A stretch of DNA of 64,000 nt from contig JAHIWP010000002.1 in assembly GCA_018816095.1 (NCBI GenBank), positions 54,157-118,156 of the forward strand. Direction: 5' to 3'. Positions 17,375 through 27,378 of this stretch are shown here, piece by piece. The position numbers and the translations under genes were made by a program. Within the stretch, counting starts at the first letter, position 1. Every line of letters begins with the position of its first letter. The notes below the pieces were generated by a model. The model saw nothing but the letters and a program-made list of their open reading frames with translations, had not been told where the DNA came from and did not search any database. The DNA is from Gammaproteobacteria bacterium. GTDB lineage: Bacteria > Pseudomonadota > Gammaproteobacteria > Pseudomonadales > Pseudomonadaceae.

Positions 17375-19147
17375 ATGCACCGTTTACTCTGCCTGCTTCT
17401 GCTTTTGGTCGCACTGCCTGCCAGCGCCGGCCTGTTCGATAAGCCACCCGCGCCCGCACAACTGGGCACGCCGCTAAACAACAGCGCCGACTTCCTGCCG
17501 GTCAGCGAGGCGTTCAAGCTGAGCCTGATCGACAGCTCCAGCACCTCGGTCAAATTGCGCTTTGTCGCTGCAGAAGGTTATTACCTGTATCGGCACCGCT
17601 TCAGCTTCAGCAGCGAACCGGCTGATATCAGCCTAGGCCAGGCGATTCTGCCGCCAGGCAAAGCCAAGCATGATGAGTTCTTCGGCGATGTGGAGGTGTA
17701 CTACGAGGTGCTGGATGTCGAGGTGCCGGTCAGTAACCCGGACAATCGCCCCTTCAGCCTCAATGTCAGCTACCAGGGCTGCGCCGACAAAGGCCTGTGC
17801 TATCCACCGGAAACCAACGTGCTGACCATTGGCGGCGGCGCAGCGGCCAACAGTGCCGCACCTGATGCGGCAACGCCGTGGCGCTGGAGCGACCTGGCGC
17901 TGTTCTTCCTTGGAGGCCTGGCGCTGACCTTCACCCCCTGCGTGCTGCCGATGCTGCCGATTCTCACCGGCGTTGTATTACGCGGCCAGCCGGGTGGGCT
18001 GCGCAGCCTGGTGCTGTCGCTGGCCTATGTGCTGCCGATGGCCCTGAGCTTTGCCATCCTCGGCGCATTGATGGGCCTGTTCGGCGCGGAGCTCAATCTG
18101 CAAGCGCGCCTGCAGTCGCCCTGGATACTGGTGCCCTTTGCGATTTTCTTCGCCCTGTTCGGCGCGGCCAGCCTGGGCTTCCTCGAACTGCGCCTACCGG
18201 CTGCCATCGATGGCCCGCTGCAGCGCCTGAGCCAACGCCTGCAGGGCGGTACGGTAGTCAGCGCAGCCGCGCTGGGCGTGCTCTCCAGCGTGCTGGTGTC
18301 GCCGTGCGTCTCCGCGCCATTAGCCGGCGCGCTGTTATATATCAGCGCCAGCGGCGACGCCCTCGGTGGCGGCCTCAAACTGCTGGCCCTGGGCCTGGGC
18401 ATGGGTGCGCCACTGGTGCTGTTCGCCGTCGGCGGCGGCGCCTTACTGCCAAAATCCGGCACCTGGATGATTACCGTACGCAACCTGTTCGGCGCACTGC
18501 TGATGGCCGTGGCCATCTGGCTGCTGGAACGCGTGTTGCCCGGTCCGGTCAGCCTGGCGCTCTGGGGCTTGCTGGCCGCCGGCGTGGCGCTCTGGCTCGG
18601 CGTACTGGAACTGACGCCGAAAACCCATCACCAAAAACTCGCGCAACTGCTTGGCCTACCCCTGCTGTTGTATGCCTTGGTCGCCTGGGTCGGTGCATTA
18701 CAGGGCCAGGATGACCCGCTGCGACCACTCGGACGCACGCTGCTGAGCAGCGCCGAAGCAACCCAGCAGGTGCAATCAGGCCAGTGGCAAACCGTTACGA
18801 CTCCGGCCCAGCTGGATGCAGCCCTACTGGCCGCCCAGAGCAGCGGCCAACCGCTGCTGCTCGACTGGTACGCCGACTGGTGCATCAGCTGCAAAGTCAT
18901 TGAGCGCGAGGTGCTCGCCGCCCCCGAGGTCGGCCGCCAGCTGGGTGACTACACGTTAGTGCGCTTCGACATCACCGAGAGCAACCCGGCGCAGCGTGCG
19001 CTGCTTGACCGCTACCAGCTGTTCGGGCCCCCGGCGATCCTGTTATTCGACGGCAAGGGTGACGAATGGCGCGACCTGCGAGTCGTAGGTGAGGTGGATG
19101 CCGCAACCTTCGCCGCCCGTTTGAGTGCAGCACGCGAACGTTTTTAG
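17375..19147 (+). CDS. dsbD: Thiol:disulfide interchange protein DsbD
   Basis: A 590-aa inner-membrane electron carrier that passes reducing power from cytoplasmic thioredoxin to periplasmic DsbC and related proteins. All three modules are visible: signal peptide (MHRLLCLLLLLVALPASA) and N-terminal domain with the CADKGLCYPP cysteine pair; a membrane domain (about residues 170-450) with the paired cysteines in FTPCVLPMLPILTG and VSPCVSAPLAGAL; and a C-terminal thioredoxin domain with DWYADWCISCK. The ATG at 17375 gives a proper signal peptide; the in-frame ATG at 17342 would add 11 polar residues. It is the dipZ gene of P. aeruginosa naming. Confidence 0.95.
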   Translation: MHRLLCLLLLLVALPASAGLFDKPPAPAQLGTPLNNSADFLPVSEAFKLSLIDSSSTSVKLRFVAAEGYYLYRHRFSFSSEPADISLGQAILPPGKAKHDEFFGDVEVYYEVLDVEVPVSNPDNRPFSLNVSYQGCADKGLCYPPETNVLTIGGGAAANSAAPDAATPWRWSDLALFFLGGLALTFTPCVLPMLPILTGVVLRGQPGGLRSLVLSLAYVLPMALSFAILGALMGLFGAELNLQARLQSPWILVPFAIFFALFGAASLGFLELRLPAAIDGPLQRLSQRLQGGTVVSAAALGVLSSVLVSPCVSAPLAGALLYISASGDALGGGLKLLALGLGMGAPLVLFAVGGGALLPKSGTWMITVRNLFGALLMAVAIWLLERVLPGPVSLALWGLLAAGVALWLGVLELTPKTHHQKLAQLLGLPLLLYALVAWVGALQGQDDPLRPLGRTLLSSAEATQQVQSGQWQTVTTPAQLDAALLAAQSSGQPLLLDWYADWCISCKVIEREVLAAPEVGRQLGDYTLVRFDITESNPAQRALLDRYQLFGPPAILLFDGKGDEWRDLRVVGEVDAATFAARLSAARERF

Positions 19148-19267
19148 CATCCGCAGTCATATATTTGCCGCAATCTGCAGCCATCGTGCTGACTATTGCA
19201 GAGAACTAGACAGCCCGACGCTGTCGCGGCATAGTCCAGCGCAGTAGAAAAACAAGGAAGCACCGCC

Positions 19268-19717
19268 ATGGCGACCCTACTGGTATTGCACGGCCCTAAC
19301 CTCAACTTGCTCGGCACCCGCGAGCCTGGGGTTTATGGCGCCGCCACCCTGGAGCAGATCAACCTCGACTTGGAGTGCCGCGCCCGCGAGGCCGGCCACC
19401 ATTTGCTCTACCTGCAGAGCAATGCCGAATATGAGTTGATCGAGCGCATTCACGCCGCTCAAGGCGAAGGGGTCGACTTTATTCTGATCAATCCTGCCGC
19501 TTTTACGCACACCAGCGTCGCATTACGTGACGCGTTGCTGGCGGTGAGCATCCCATTCATCGAAGTGCATCTGTCCAACGTGCACAAACGCGAAGCTTTC
19601 CGCCATCACTCCTACTTTTCCGATGTTGCTGTAGGGGTGATCTGCGGCCTTGGCGCCAGCGGTTATAAGCTGGCCCTGGAGGCTGCACTCGAACAACTTG
19701 AACTTAAGCGCCCCTGA
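19268..19717 (+). CDS. aroQ: Type II 3-dehydroquinate dehydratase
   Basis: A 149-aa enzyme that dehydrates 3-dehydroquinate to 3-dehydroshikimate in the shikimate pathway. Type II features are [16 protein letters not shown] with the catalytic Tyr and the mobile-loop Arg, [17 protein letters not shown], and the [18 protein letters not shown] substrate-binding segment. AAGGA precedes the ATG. The gene heads a run with accB 22 bp and accC a further 17 bp downstream, the standard Pseudomonas arrangement. Confidence 0.96.
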   Translation: MATLLVLHGPNLNLLGTREPGVYGAATLEQINLDLECRAREAGHHLLYLQSNAEYELIERIHAAQGEGVDFILINPAAFTHTSVALRDALLAVSIPFIEVHLSNVHKREAFRHHSYFSDVAVGVICGLGASGYKLALEAALEQLELKRP

Positions 19718-19739
19718 CCTCACCGGGAGTTGAACCACT

Positions 19740-20198
19740 ATGGATATTCGTAAAGTCAAAAAACTGATCGAGCTGCTGGAAGAGTCCGGCATCGACGAGC
19801 TGGAGATTCGCGAAGGCGAAGAGTCCGTGCGCATCAGCCGCCACAGCAAGCAGCCGGCCTTTATGCAACAGCCGATGTACGCTCCGGCGCCAGCCCCAGC
19901 AGCCGCACCGGTTGCCGCAGCACCCGCCGCCGAAGCCGCCGCCCCGGCAGCCGCCAAGCTGAACGGCACCGTCGTGCGTTCACCAATGGTCGGCACCTTC
20001 TACCGCGCATCCGGCCCAACCTCGGCGAATTTCGTCGAAGTCGGTTCGAGCGTGAAGAAAGGCGACATCCTCTGCATCGTTGAAGCGATGAAGATGATGA
20101 ACCACATCGAAGCTGAAACCAGCGGCGTGATCGAATCCATCCTGGGCGAGAACGGTCAGCCGGTGGAATACGACCAGCCTCTGTTCACCATCGTTTGA
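19740..20198 (+). CDS. accB: Biotin carboxyl carrier protein of acetyl-CoA carboxylase
   Basis: A 152-aa carrier. The N-terminal domain (about residues 1-38) is followed by an Ala/Pro-rich flexible linker (about 44-72) and the C-terminal biotinyl domain. The biotinylated lysine is Lys118 in [11 protein letters not shown]. It carries carboxybiotin from AccC to the AccAD transferase in fatty acid synthesis. GGGAG precedes the ATG, and accC starts 17 bp after the stop codon. Confidence 0.97.
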   Translation: MDIRKVKKLIELLEESGIDELEIREGEESVRISRHSKQPAFMQQPMYAPAPAPAAAPVAAAPAAEAAAPAAAKLNGTVVRSPMVGTFYRASGPTSANFVEVGSSVKKGDILCIVEAMKMMNHIEAETSGVIESILGENGQPVEYDQPLFTIV

Positions 20199-20215
20199 AC
20201 CGAGGAGAGCCAGCG

Positions 20216-21565
20216 ATGTTGGAAAAAGTTCTGATCGCCAACCGCGGCGAGATTGCCTTGCGCATCCTGCGCGCCTGTAAAGAACTGGGCATCAAGACCG
20301 TCGCGGTGCACTCCACCGCCGATCGCGAGTTGATGCACCTGGGCCTGGCCGACGAGTCGGTGTGCATCGGCCCCGCCTCTGGCGCGCTGTCGTACTTGCA
20401 GATTCCGGCGATCATCGCCGCTGCCGAAGTGACTGGCGCAACGGCCATTCACCCCGGCTACGGCTTCCTTGCGGAAAACGCCGATTTCGCCGAACAGGTG
20501 GAAAACTCCGGCTTCGCCTTTGTCGGCCCAACCGCTGAAACCATCCGCCTGATGGGCGACAAGGTGTCCGCCAAGCACGCCATGATCAAGGCCGGCGTAC
20601 CCGTGGTACCCGGCTCCGATGGCCCGCTGCCGGAAGACGAAGAAACCGCCCTGCAGATTGCCCGCGAAGTGGGTTACCCGGTGATAATCAAAGCCGCTGG
20701 CGGCGGCGGCGGTCGCGGCATGCGCGTGGTGTACAAGGAAGAAGACCTGATCAAGTCGGCCAAGCTGACCCGCAGCGAAGCGGGCTCGGTGTTCGGCAAC
20801 CCGATGGTCTATCTGGAAAAATTCCTCGGCAACCCGCGCCACGTCGAAGTCCAAGTCCTCTCCGACGGCCAGGGCAACGCCATCCACCTGGGTGATCGCG
20901 ACTGCTCGCTGCAGCGCCGCCACCAGAAGGTATTGGAAGAAGCGCCAGCACCGGGCATTGATGAAAAAGCCCGCGCCGAAGTGCTGCAACGCTGCGTCGA
21001 TGCCTGCATCGAGATCGGCTATCGCGGCGCTGGCACCTTCGAGTTTCTCTACGAAGACGGTCGCTTCTACTTTATCGAGATGAACACGCGCGTACAGGTT
21101 GAGCATCCGGTATCGGAAATGGTCACTGGCATCGACATCGTCAAGGAGATGCTCAGCATCGCCGCTGGCAACAAGCTGTCGTTTACCCAGGACGACGTGG
21201 TGATTCGCGGCCACTCGCTGGAATGCCGAATCAACGCCGAAGACCCGGACAACTTCATGCCCTGCCCCGGCAAGGTCAAGCACTTCCATGCTCCTGGTGG
21301 CAATGGCGTGCGGGTTGATTCGCACCTGTACAGCGGCTACACCGTACCGCCGCATTACGACTCGCTGATCGGCAAGGTCATCACCTACGGCGCCACCCGC
21401 GACGAGGCCCTGGCCCGTATGCGCAACGCTCTGGACGAGATCGTGGTTGACGGCATCAAGACCAACGTCCCGCTGCACCGTGACCTGGTCCGCGACAAAG
21501 GCTTCTGCAAAGGCGGCGTGAATATCCATTACCTGGAGAAAAAACTGGGTATGGATAAGCACTAA
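20216..21565 (+). CDS. accC: Biotin carboxylase subunit of acetyl-CoA carboxylase
   Basis: A 449-aa ATP-grasp enzyme that carboxylates the biotin on AccB using bicarbonate and ATP. The start [20 protein letters not shown], the glycine-rich ATP lid [12 protein letters not shown], and the catalytic region [20 protein letters not shown] are all intact. I use the ATG at 20216, which follows GAGGAG; an in-frame ATG at 20195 overlaps the accB end and lacks a site. A long hairpin terminator follows 37 bp after the stop codon. Confidence 0.97.
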   Translation: MLEKVLIANRGEIALRILRACKELGIKTVAVHSTADRELMHLGLADESVCIGPASGALSYLQIPAIIAAAEVTGATAIHPGYGFLAENADFAEQVENSGFAFVGPTAETIRLMGDKVSAKHAMIKAGVPVVPGSDGPLPEDEETALQIAREVGYPVIIKAAGGGGGRGMRVVYKEEDLIKSAKLTRSEAGSVFGNPMVYLEKFLGNPRHVEVQVLSDGQGNAIHLGDRDCSLQRRHQKVLEEAPAPGIDEKARAEVLQRCVDACIEIGYRGAGTFEFLYEDGRFYFIEMNTRVQVEHPVSEMVTGIDIVKEMLSIAAGNKLSFTQDDVVIRGHSLECRINAEDPDNFMPCPGKVKHFHAPGGNGVRVDSHLYSGYTVPPHYDSLIGKVITYGATRDEALARMRNALDEIVVDGIKTNVPLHRDLVRDKGFCKGGVNIHYLEKKLGMDKH

Positions 21566-21601
21566 GCCCCATGACCTGCTGCGCGTCGGCGGTACTGCGT
21601 T

Positions 21602-21659
21602 AAAAACGGCCGAGGAATGCTCATTTACAGACGTAAACTCCGCTTCCTCGGCCGTTTTT
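21602..21659 (+). terminator. Long hairpin terminator after accC
   Basis: A perfect 16-bp stem (AAAAACGGCCGAGGAA / TTCCTCGGCCGTTTTT) encloses a 26-nt loop that itself holds TTTAC / GTAAA arms. The run of five T residues closes it. It should terminate the aroQ-accB-accC transcript and, read from the other strand, any opposing one. Confidence 0.8.
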
Positions 21660-21829
21660 GCCCTGTCCCGCTCTAGCTCGCGATGTCATGAATGAAATGC
21701 TAAACAAGGGCTGCCATTCGGTGGCCCTTGTCGTTTCTGCCGTCCGCAAGCGGTGGCAGCCGCACCACCGCTTCAAGTAAGCTGCGCGCCAATTTGCGCC
21801 ATCCCGCCACAACGCTCACGAGGTTTCCC

Positions 21830-22708
21830 ATGCCCTGGTTACAAGTCCGTCTCGCCATCACTCCTGAGCAGGCGGAAACCTACGAAGATGCCCTTCTGGA
21901 AGTCGGCGCCGTATCGGTGACCTTTATGGACGCTGAAGACCAGCCGATTTTCGAGCCGGACCTGGGCACCACGCCGCTGTGGTCGCATACCCACCTGCTC
22001 GCCCTGTTCGAAGCCGATACCGACGCCAACGCAGTCTTTGCCCACCTGCAACTGCTGACCGGCGCCGACCTGCCGGAACACCAGGCCGAAGTGATTGCCG
22101 ACCAGGACTGGGAACGCAGCTGGATGGACGGCTTTCAGCCGATGCGTTTTGGCCAGCGCCTGTGGATCGTGCCGAGCTGGCATGCCGCACCCGAGCCCGA
22201 CGCGGTCAACCTGCTGCTCGATCCGGGCCTGGCCTTCGGCACCGGCACCCACCCCACCACCGCGCTGTGCCTGGAATGGCTGGATGGGCAAGACCTGCAT
22301 GATTGCAGCGTGATCGACTTCGGCTGCGGCTCGGGCATCCTCGCCATTGCCGCCCTGCTGCTTGGCGCACCACAGGCCGTTGGCACCGACATCGACATCC
22401 AGGCCATCGAAGCCTCGCGCGATAACGCCGGACGCAACAACATCGACCCGGCGCGTTTCCCGCTCTACCTGCCCGAGGACATGCCTCAGGCGCCCGCGGA
22501 CGTGGTGGTCGCCAACATCCTCGCCGGCCCGCTGGTGGCACTGGCGCCGCAGATCACCCGCCTAGTTAAAGCCGGCGGCCGCCTGGCGCTGTCAGGCATT
22601 CTCGCCGAACAGGCCGAAGAAGTGCGCGCCGCCTATGCCGACGCCTTTGACCTCGACCCAACAGCCGACAAAGATGGCTGGGTACGCATCAGCGGCGTGC
22701 GCCGTTAG
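21830..22708 (+). CDS. prmA: Ribosomal protein L11 methyltransferase
   Basis: A 292-aa SAM-dependent enzyme that methylates lysines and the N-terminus of ribosomal protein L11. The N-terminal substrate-recognition part begins [16 protein letters not shown]. The binding-site segments [18 protein letters not shown] and [18 protein letters not shown] and the catalytic [10 protein letters not shown] motif follow. The ATG at 21830 has CGAGG upstream and matches the family start; upstream in-frame ATGs belong to untranslated sequence after the accC terminator. Confidence 0.95.
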   Translation: MPWLQVRLAITPEQAETYEDALLEVGAVSVTFMDAEDQPIFEPDLGTTPLWSHTHLLALFEADTDANAVFAHLQLLTGADLPEHQAEVIADQDWERSWMDGFQPMRFGQRLWIVPSWHAAPEPDAVNLLLDPGLAFGTGTHPTTALCLEWLDGQDLHDCSVIDFGCGSGILAIAALLLGAPQAVGTDIDIQAIEASRDNAGRNNIDPARFPLYLPEDMPQAPADVVVANILAGPLVALAPQITRLVKAGGRLALSGILAEQAEEVRAAYADAFDLDPTADKDGWVRISGVRR

Positions 22709-22769
22709 GCAGCGCTGCATTGCCGAGCGCTTGCGTTAGACTAACCGCCTTGTTTATTCGGATTGCCGC

Positions 22770-24035
22770 ATGACCCAGAGCTTCGTCACCCAGTGCCCCC
22801 ATTGCCGCACCAGCTTTCGCGTGAACCTCACGCAGCTGGGCGCAGCCCATGGTGCCGTGCGCTGCGGAGCCTGCCTGCATGTGTTCAACGCCGCGCAACA
22901 GCTGCGCGAACAAGGCCAGCAGCTACCCGCCAGCGCGCCAGCGCAGGCGCCCGACATAAAACCGCAGCCCCTGCCCGCAACGCCCGCACCACAAGCGGTC
23001 GAGCCTAGCGCAGCAGCCCCGGCACCAGCCAGCAACACCGCCAGCGACACCTTGTGGATTCACGACGACCTGGACCTCGACAGCCTCGACCTGGATGAAG
23101 AGCTGGCCAAGCTCGAAGCCCAGGAACAGCAGATGTCCAAGCAGTTTCTGGCGATTGATAGCGCCCCAAAATACGCCGAAACCTTTCTGGCCCCCGAACC
23201 CGTTGAGCACGACCCGCACGACGAGCGCTGGGCCGAAGCCCTATTGCATGACGAGCTGCGCACGCCAGCCGCCAGCCAGCAGCCGACGCCACCCGAGCCG
23301 CTCAGCACGATTGAGGACGAACCTGCGCTCAACATCAGCGCCAGCGAACGCCATCTAGAACCTGAAATCGAACACATTGAACTGCATGCCCAGCGCGACA
23401 GCTTTTCCGCGCACGCAGACAACCCCGCCGATGAAGAGCCGGACTTGGCCGCGCCGAAAAAAGCCGAGCGCAACGAGCCGCAATTGCTTGACGAGCACCT
23501 GTTCGAGCTGGATGACGAGCCATTACAGCTGGACTGGCAGCCGCCGAAGAAGCCCTGGGGCCGCTGGATTGGCTGGACCGTGCTGAACCTGCTTGGCGCC
23601 AGCGCCTTGGCCGGCCAATACGTGATCTATCACTTCGACGAACTGGCGCGCCAGGATCAGTACCGTCCCTGGTTTGAACAGTTGTGCCCGGCGCTCGGCT
23701 GCCAGCTGCCATCCAAAGTCGACATCAGCCAAATCAAAAGCAGCAACCTGGTGGTGCGTAGCCACCCCGAGTTCAGCGGCGCACTGGTGGTCGATGCCAT
23801 CCTTTACAACCGCGCGCCCTTCTCGCAGCCCTTCCCACTGCTGGAAATACGCTTTGCCGACATCAATGGCCAGCTGCTCGCCAGCCGCCGCTTCAAACCC
23901 AGCGAATACCTCGCCGGTGAACTGGCCGGCAACGTCGAAATGCCACCGCAGACGCCGATTCACATCTCCCTGGACATCCTCGACCCAGGCACCCAGGCGG
24001 TGAATTACAGCCTGAGCTTCCACTCGCCGGAATAG
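22770..24035 (+). CDS. Zinc-ribbon and DUF3426 domain membrane protein
   Basis: A 421-aa protein of unknown function. It opens with an MJ0042-type zinc ribbon (CPHCRTSFRVNL ... VRCGACLHVF, two CxxC pairs within residues 7-33). A long, acidic, proline- and alanine-rich region (about 40-255) of low complexity follows. One membrane helix lies at about 268-288, and the C-terminal 130 residues form the DUF3426 domain. The topology suggests a cytoplasmic zinc ribbon and a periplasmic end. It sits between prmA and dusB, as in other pseudomonads. The start codon has no strong Shine-Dalgarno sequence. Confidence 0.85.
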   Translation: MTQSFVTQCPHCRTSFRVNLTQLGAAHGAVRCGACLHVFNAAQQLREQGQQLPASAPAQAPDIKPQPLPATPAPQAVEPSAAAPAPASNTASDTLWIHDDLDLDSLDLDEELAKLEAQEQQMSKQFLAIDSAPKYAETFLAPEPVEHDPHDERWAEALLHDELRTPAASQQPTPPEPLSTIEDEPALNISASERHLEPEIEHIELHAQRDSFSAHADNPADEEPDLAAPKKAERNEPQLLDEHLFELDDEPLQLDWQPPKKPWGRWIGWTVLNLLGASALAGQYVIYHFDELARQDQYRPWFEQLCPALGCQLPSKVDISQIKSSNLVVRSHPEFSGALVVDAILYNRAPFSQPFPLLEIRFADINGQLLASRRFKPSEYLAGELAGNVEMPPQTPIHISLDILDPGTQAVNYSLSFHSPE

Positions 24036-24215
24036 CCAAGATAGCGAGGTTTGGTTGCGCATCCGCCACAACCAAACCCATCGCGATAAGCTCAGAGCTG
24101 TTCATAATTTGTTCAAAACAGCCTTTCTCCGGTCATCCAGAGCGGGTATCATGCCCACCCTTTTTCGCACTCTCCTATTGGCCTCAACAGCACGTCTCTT
24201 GAGCAGGGAAGCCCT

Positions 24216-25214
24216 ATGTCGGCGCTACGCATCGGCCCCTATACATTGCCCAACTCGCTGATCCTCGCCCCTATGGCGGGCGTCACGGATCAGCCGTTTC
24301 GACAGCTGTGCAAGCGCATGGGCGCTGGTTTAGTGGTGTCGGAAATGGTCACCAGCGACATGCGCCTGTGGCACACCCGCAAGTCGAGCCTGCGCATGGT
24401 GCACGCCGGTGATCCCGAGCCGCGTTCGGTGCAGATCGCCGGCGGTGATCCGCAGATGCTTGCCGAGGCGGCGCGCAAGAACGTCGAATTGGGTGCACAG
24501 ATTATCGACATCAACATGGGCTGCCCGGCCAAGAAAGTCTGCAACAAGGCTGCCGGCTCCGCCCTGCTGAAAGATGAAGCCTTGGTTCGCGAGATTGTTC
24601 AGGCCGTGGTCGCCGCCGTCGATGTGCCGGTGACCCTGAAAATCCGCACCGGCTGGGACCGCGAGAACAAGAACGGCGTCACCGTCGCGAAAATCGCCGA
24701 AGACGCCGGTATTGTCGCGCTGGCCGTACATGGCCGCACCCGCGCTGACCTGTACATGGGCGAGGCTGAGTACGACACCATCGCTGCAATCAAGCAGGCG
24801 GTGTCGATTCCGGTGCTGGCCAATGGCGATATCGACTCGCCCGAAAAAGCCAAGGCCGTGTTAATGGCCACCGGCGCCGACGGCCTGTTGATCGGCCGAG
24901 CCGCGCAAGGGCGGCCGTGGATATTCCGTGAAATCGAGCACTACCTGCGTACCGGTGAACACCTCCCGGCGCTTGGCCTGCTCGAAGTGGAACACATTCT
25001 GCTTGAACACCTGGCTGCACTGCACGCCTTCTACGGCGATGTAATGGGCGTGCGTATCGCCCGCAAGCATGTCAGCTGGTATCTCGCAACCTTGCCGGGC
25101 GCCAAGGAGTTTCGCGCCCAATTCAATCGTCTGGACAGTAAGGACGCGCAGTGCGCCAACGTTCGCGAGTTCTTCAGCGAACGGTATAACAATGGAGAAG
25201 GGGTGGCCGCATGA
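24216..25214 (+). CDS. dusB: tRNA-dihydrouridine synthase B
   Basis: A 332-aa FMN enzyme that reduces specific uridines of tRNA to dihydrouridine. It opens with a family-typical flavin-binding segment ([17 protein letters not shown]), and the catalytic cysteine region is [28 protein letters not shown] and ALAVHGRTR are further Dus motifs. AGGGA precedes the ATG. A possible -10 (TATCAT, 24147-24152) lies 60 bp upstream. The stop codon overlaps the fis start by 4 bp (ATGA), the classic dusB-fis operon of gammaproteobacteria. Confidence 0.95.
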   Translation: MSALRIGPYTLPNSLILAPMAGVTDQPFRQLCKRMGAGLVVSEMVTSDMRLWHTRKSSLRMVHAGDPEPRSVQIAGGDPQMLAEAARKNVELGAQIIDINMGCPAKKVCNKAAGSALLKDEALVREIVQAVVAAVDVPVTLKIRTGWDRENKNGVTVAKIAEDAGIVALAVHGRTRADLYMGEAEYDTIAAIKQAVSIPVLANGDIDSPEKAKAVLMATGADGLLIGRAAQGRPWIFREIEHYLRTGEHLPALGLLEVEHILLEHLAALHAFYGDVMGVRIARKHVSWYLATLPGAKEFRAQFNRLDSKDAQCANVREFFSERYNNGEGVAA

Positions 25215-25531
25215 CGATGTTGACTGAAACTTTAGGAAGTGAAATGGCTCCTGCGAGTGACAACAGTAGTTTGAAGCAGCACCTCAATACGCCAAGCGAA
25301 GAAGGGCAAACCCTGCGTGGCAGCGTTGAGAAGGCCTTGCATAACTACTTCGCCCATCTTGAGGGCGCCGACGTCTGTGACGTCTACAACTTGGTGCTGA
25401 CCGAAGTGGAAGCGCCACTGCTGGAAACCGTGATGAATTACGTCAAGGGCAACCAGACCAAGGCCTCCGAGCTGCTCGGCCTGAATCGCGGCACCCTGCG
25501 TAAGAAACTCAAGCAATACGACCTGCTGTAA
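25211..25531 (+). CDS. fis: DNA-binding protein Fis
   Basis: A 106-aa nucleoid-associated protein. The C-terminal region, from [20 protein letters not shown] to [16 protein letters not shown], is the conserved helix-turn-helix that bends DNA; the N-terminal 25 residues are variable, as usual. It overlaps the end of dusB by 4 bp and is translated with it. A strong terminator follows. Fis levels generally follow growth phase; no binding site can be asserted here. Confidence 0.96.
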   Translation: MTMLTETLGSEMAPASDNSSLKQHLNTPSEEGQTLRGSVEKALHNYFAHLEGADVCDVYNLVLTEVEAPLLETVMNYVKGNQTKASELLGLNRGTLRKKLKQYDLL

Positions 25532-25544
25532 CCCCCAACTCCCG

Positions 25545-25575
25545 AAAAGGGCGGCCCACATGAGCCGCCCTTTTT
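25545..25575 (+). terminator. Rho-independent terminator after fis
   Basis: GGGCGGC / GCCGCCC with an 8-nt loop is preceded by AAAA and followed by TTTTT. It separates the dusB-fis operon from purH. Confidence 0.88.
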
Positions 25576-25605
25576 GCTGAAACTACCGCCCTGATGGACT
25601 CTGAA

Positions 25606-27210
25606 ATGACCGACCAGACCACCCGCCTCCCCGTTCGCCGTGCCTTGATCAGTGTTTCCGACAAGACCGGCATCCTTGAGTTTGCCCGTGAGCTCGTCGC
25701 CCTCAATGTGGAGATTCTGTCCACCGGTGGCACCTACAAACTGCTCAAAGACAACGGCGTCGCCGCCGTGGAAGTTGCCGACTACACCGGCTTCCCGGAA
25801 ATGATGGACGGTCGCGTCAAGACCCTGCACCCGAAAATTCACGGCGGCATCCTTGGCCGTCGCGCCCTCGACGGCGCAGTCATGGACGAGCACGGCATCA
25901 AACCGATCGACCTGGTCGCGGTCAACCTCTACCCCTTCGCCGCCACCGTGGCCAAGCCGGGCTGTGACCTGGCCGACGCCATCGAGAACATCGACATCGG
26001 CGGCCCGACCATGGTCCGCTCCGCGGCGAAGAACCATAAAGACGTGGCCATCGTGGTCAACGCGGGCGATTACGCCGGCATCGTCGAATCCCTGAAAGCC
26101 GGCGGCCTGAGCTACGCCCAGCGCTTCGACCTGGCTCTCAAAGCCTTCGAGCACACCGCTGCTTACGACGGCATGATCGCCAACTACTTGGGCACCATCG
26201 AGCAGAGCCGCGACACCCTGTCGACTGCCGAGCGCAACCTGTTCCCGCGCACCTTCAATACCCAGTTCATCAAGGCGCAAGACATGCGCTACGGTGAAAA
26301 CCCGCACCAGAAAGCCGCGTTCTACGTCGAGCATGCCGACGAAGCCTGCGTGGCGACCGCCGTGCAGCTGCAGGGTAAAGAGCTGTCGTTCAACAACGTG
26401 GCCGACACCGACGCCGCGCTGGAATGCGTGAAGAGCTTCGTCAAGCCAGCCTGCGTGATCGTCAAGCACGCTAACCCGTGCGGCGTGGCCGTGGCCCTGG
26501 ACAGCGAAGGCGGCATTCGCCAGGCCTATGAACTGGCCTACGCCACCGACACCGAGTCGGCCTTCGGCGGCATCATCGCCTTCAACCGCGAGCTGGACGG
26601 TGCCACCGCCCAAGCCATCGTTGAGCGTCAGTTTGTCGAAGTGATCATCGCGCCAAAAATCAGCGCTGAAGCCCGTGCCGTAGTGGCTGCCAAGGCCAAC
26701 GTGCGCCTGCTCGAGTGCGGCGAATGGCCGGCCGAGCGCAGCGCGGGCTGGGACTTCAAACGCGTGAATGGCGGCCTGCTGGTACAGAGCCGCGACATCG
26801 GCATGATCACCGCCGACGACCTGAAGATCGTCACCCAACGCGCGCCGAGCGAGCAGGAAGTGCACGACCTGATCTTCGCCTGGAAAGTGGCCAAGTTCGT
26901 TAAATCCAACGCCATCGTCTACGCCAAGGGCCGCCAGACCATCGGTGTCGGCGCCGGCCAGATGAGCCGCGTCAACTCCGCGCGCATTGCTGCAATCAAA
27001 GCCGAGCATGCTGGCCTGCAGGTCGCCGGTTCGGTCATGGCCAGTGATGCCTTCTTCCCGTTCCGCGACGGTTTGGATAACGCTGCCGCCAATGGCGTCA
27101 CCGCTGTGATCCAGCCAGGTGGCTCGATGCGCGATGCCGAAGTGATTGCCGCTGCTGATGAAGCCGGGATTGCCATGGTGTTTACCGGCATGCGTCATTT
27201 CCGCCATTAA
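25606..27210 (+). CDS. purH: Bifunctional AICAR transformylase / IMP cyclohydrolase
   Basis: A 534-aa enzyme for the last two steps of IMP synthesis. The N-terminal cyclohydrolase (MGS-like) domain begins [17 protein letters not shown] and includes [20 protein letters not shown]. The C-terminal transformylase has the catalytic Lys-His in [12 protein letters not shown] and NSNAIVYAK-type [19 protein letters not shown]. The ATG at 25606 gives [16 protein letters not shown]; an in-frame ATG at 25594 is possible and would add four residues. purD follows on the same strand after a repeat-rich 168-bp gap. Confidence 0.96.
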   Translation: MTDQTTRLPVRRALISVSDKTGILEFARELVALNVEILSTGGTYKLLKDNGVAAVEVADYTGFPEMMDGRVKTLHPKIHGGILGRRALDGAVMDEHGIKPIDLVAVNLYPFAATVAKPGCDLADAIENIDIGGPTMVRSAAKNHKDVAIVVNAGDYAGIVESLKAGGLSYAQRFDLALKAFEHTAAYDGMIANYLGTIEQSRDTLSTAERNLFPRTFNTQFIKAQDMRYGENPHQKAAFYVEHADEACVATAVQLQGKELSFNNVADTDAALECVKSFVKPACVIVKHANPCGVAVALDSEGGIRQAYELAYATDTESAFGGIIAFNRELDGATAQAIVERQFVEVIIAPKISAEARAVVAAKANVRLLECGEWPAERSAGWDFKRVNGGLLVQSRDIGMITADDLKIVTQRAPSEQEVHDLIFAWKVAKFVKSNAIVYAKGRQTIGVGAGQMSRVNSARIAAIKAEHAGLQVAGSVMASDAFFPFRDGLDNAAANGVTAVIQPGGSMRDAEVIAAADEAGIAMVFTGMRHFRH

Positions 27211-27213
27211 TTT

Positions 27214-27346
27214 GATGGGTATCGCTGCGCTCCACCCGTCCTACGACTTCGATAGAATTGCACGTTTTGCACCGTAGGTTGGGTTGAGTACAGCGATACC
27301 CAACATCGCTTTTGTAGGGTGGATAACGCTTTCTTATCCACCTAAC
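27214..27346. repeat. Composite of three intergenic repeat units between purH and purD
   Basis: Three pieces lie in a row: an inverted half-element (27214-27244, GATGGGTATCGCTGCGCTCC to CCTAC), a half-element in the other orientation (27274-27309, GTAGGTTGGGTTGAGTACAG), and a complete short palindrome of the GTAGGGTGGAT subfamily (27314-27346). They fill most of the gap, so the purH-purD transcript would carry these hairpins. Confidence 0.75.
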
Positions 27347-27378
27347 GGGCCTAGGCCCGCCTCCACTGGGAGAGAAAC

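Noticed and set aside
20156-21562. A 468-codon open frame antisense to accC
   Set aside because: Same type of shadow frame; accC has all its catalytic motifs.
25438-27207. A 589-codon open frame on the minus strand across purH
   Set aside because: purH is complete and well conserved on the other strand. The antisense product is rich in His, Gly, Asp and Val, which is what third-position GC bias creates. It has no recognisable domain.
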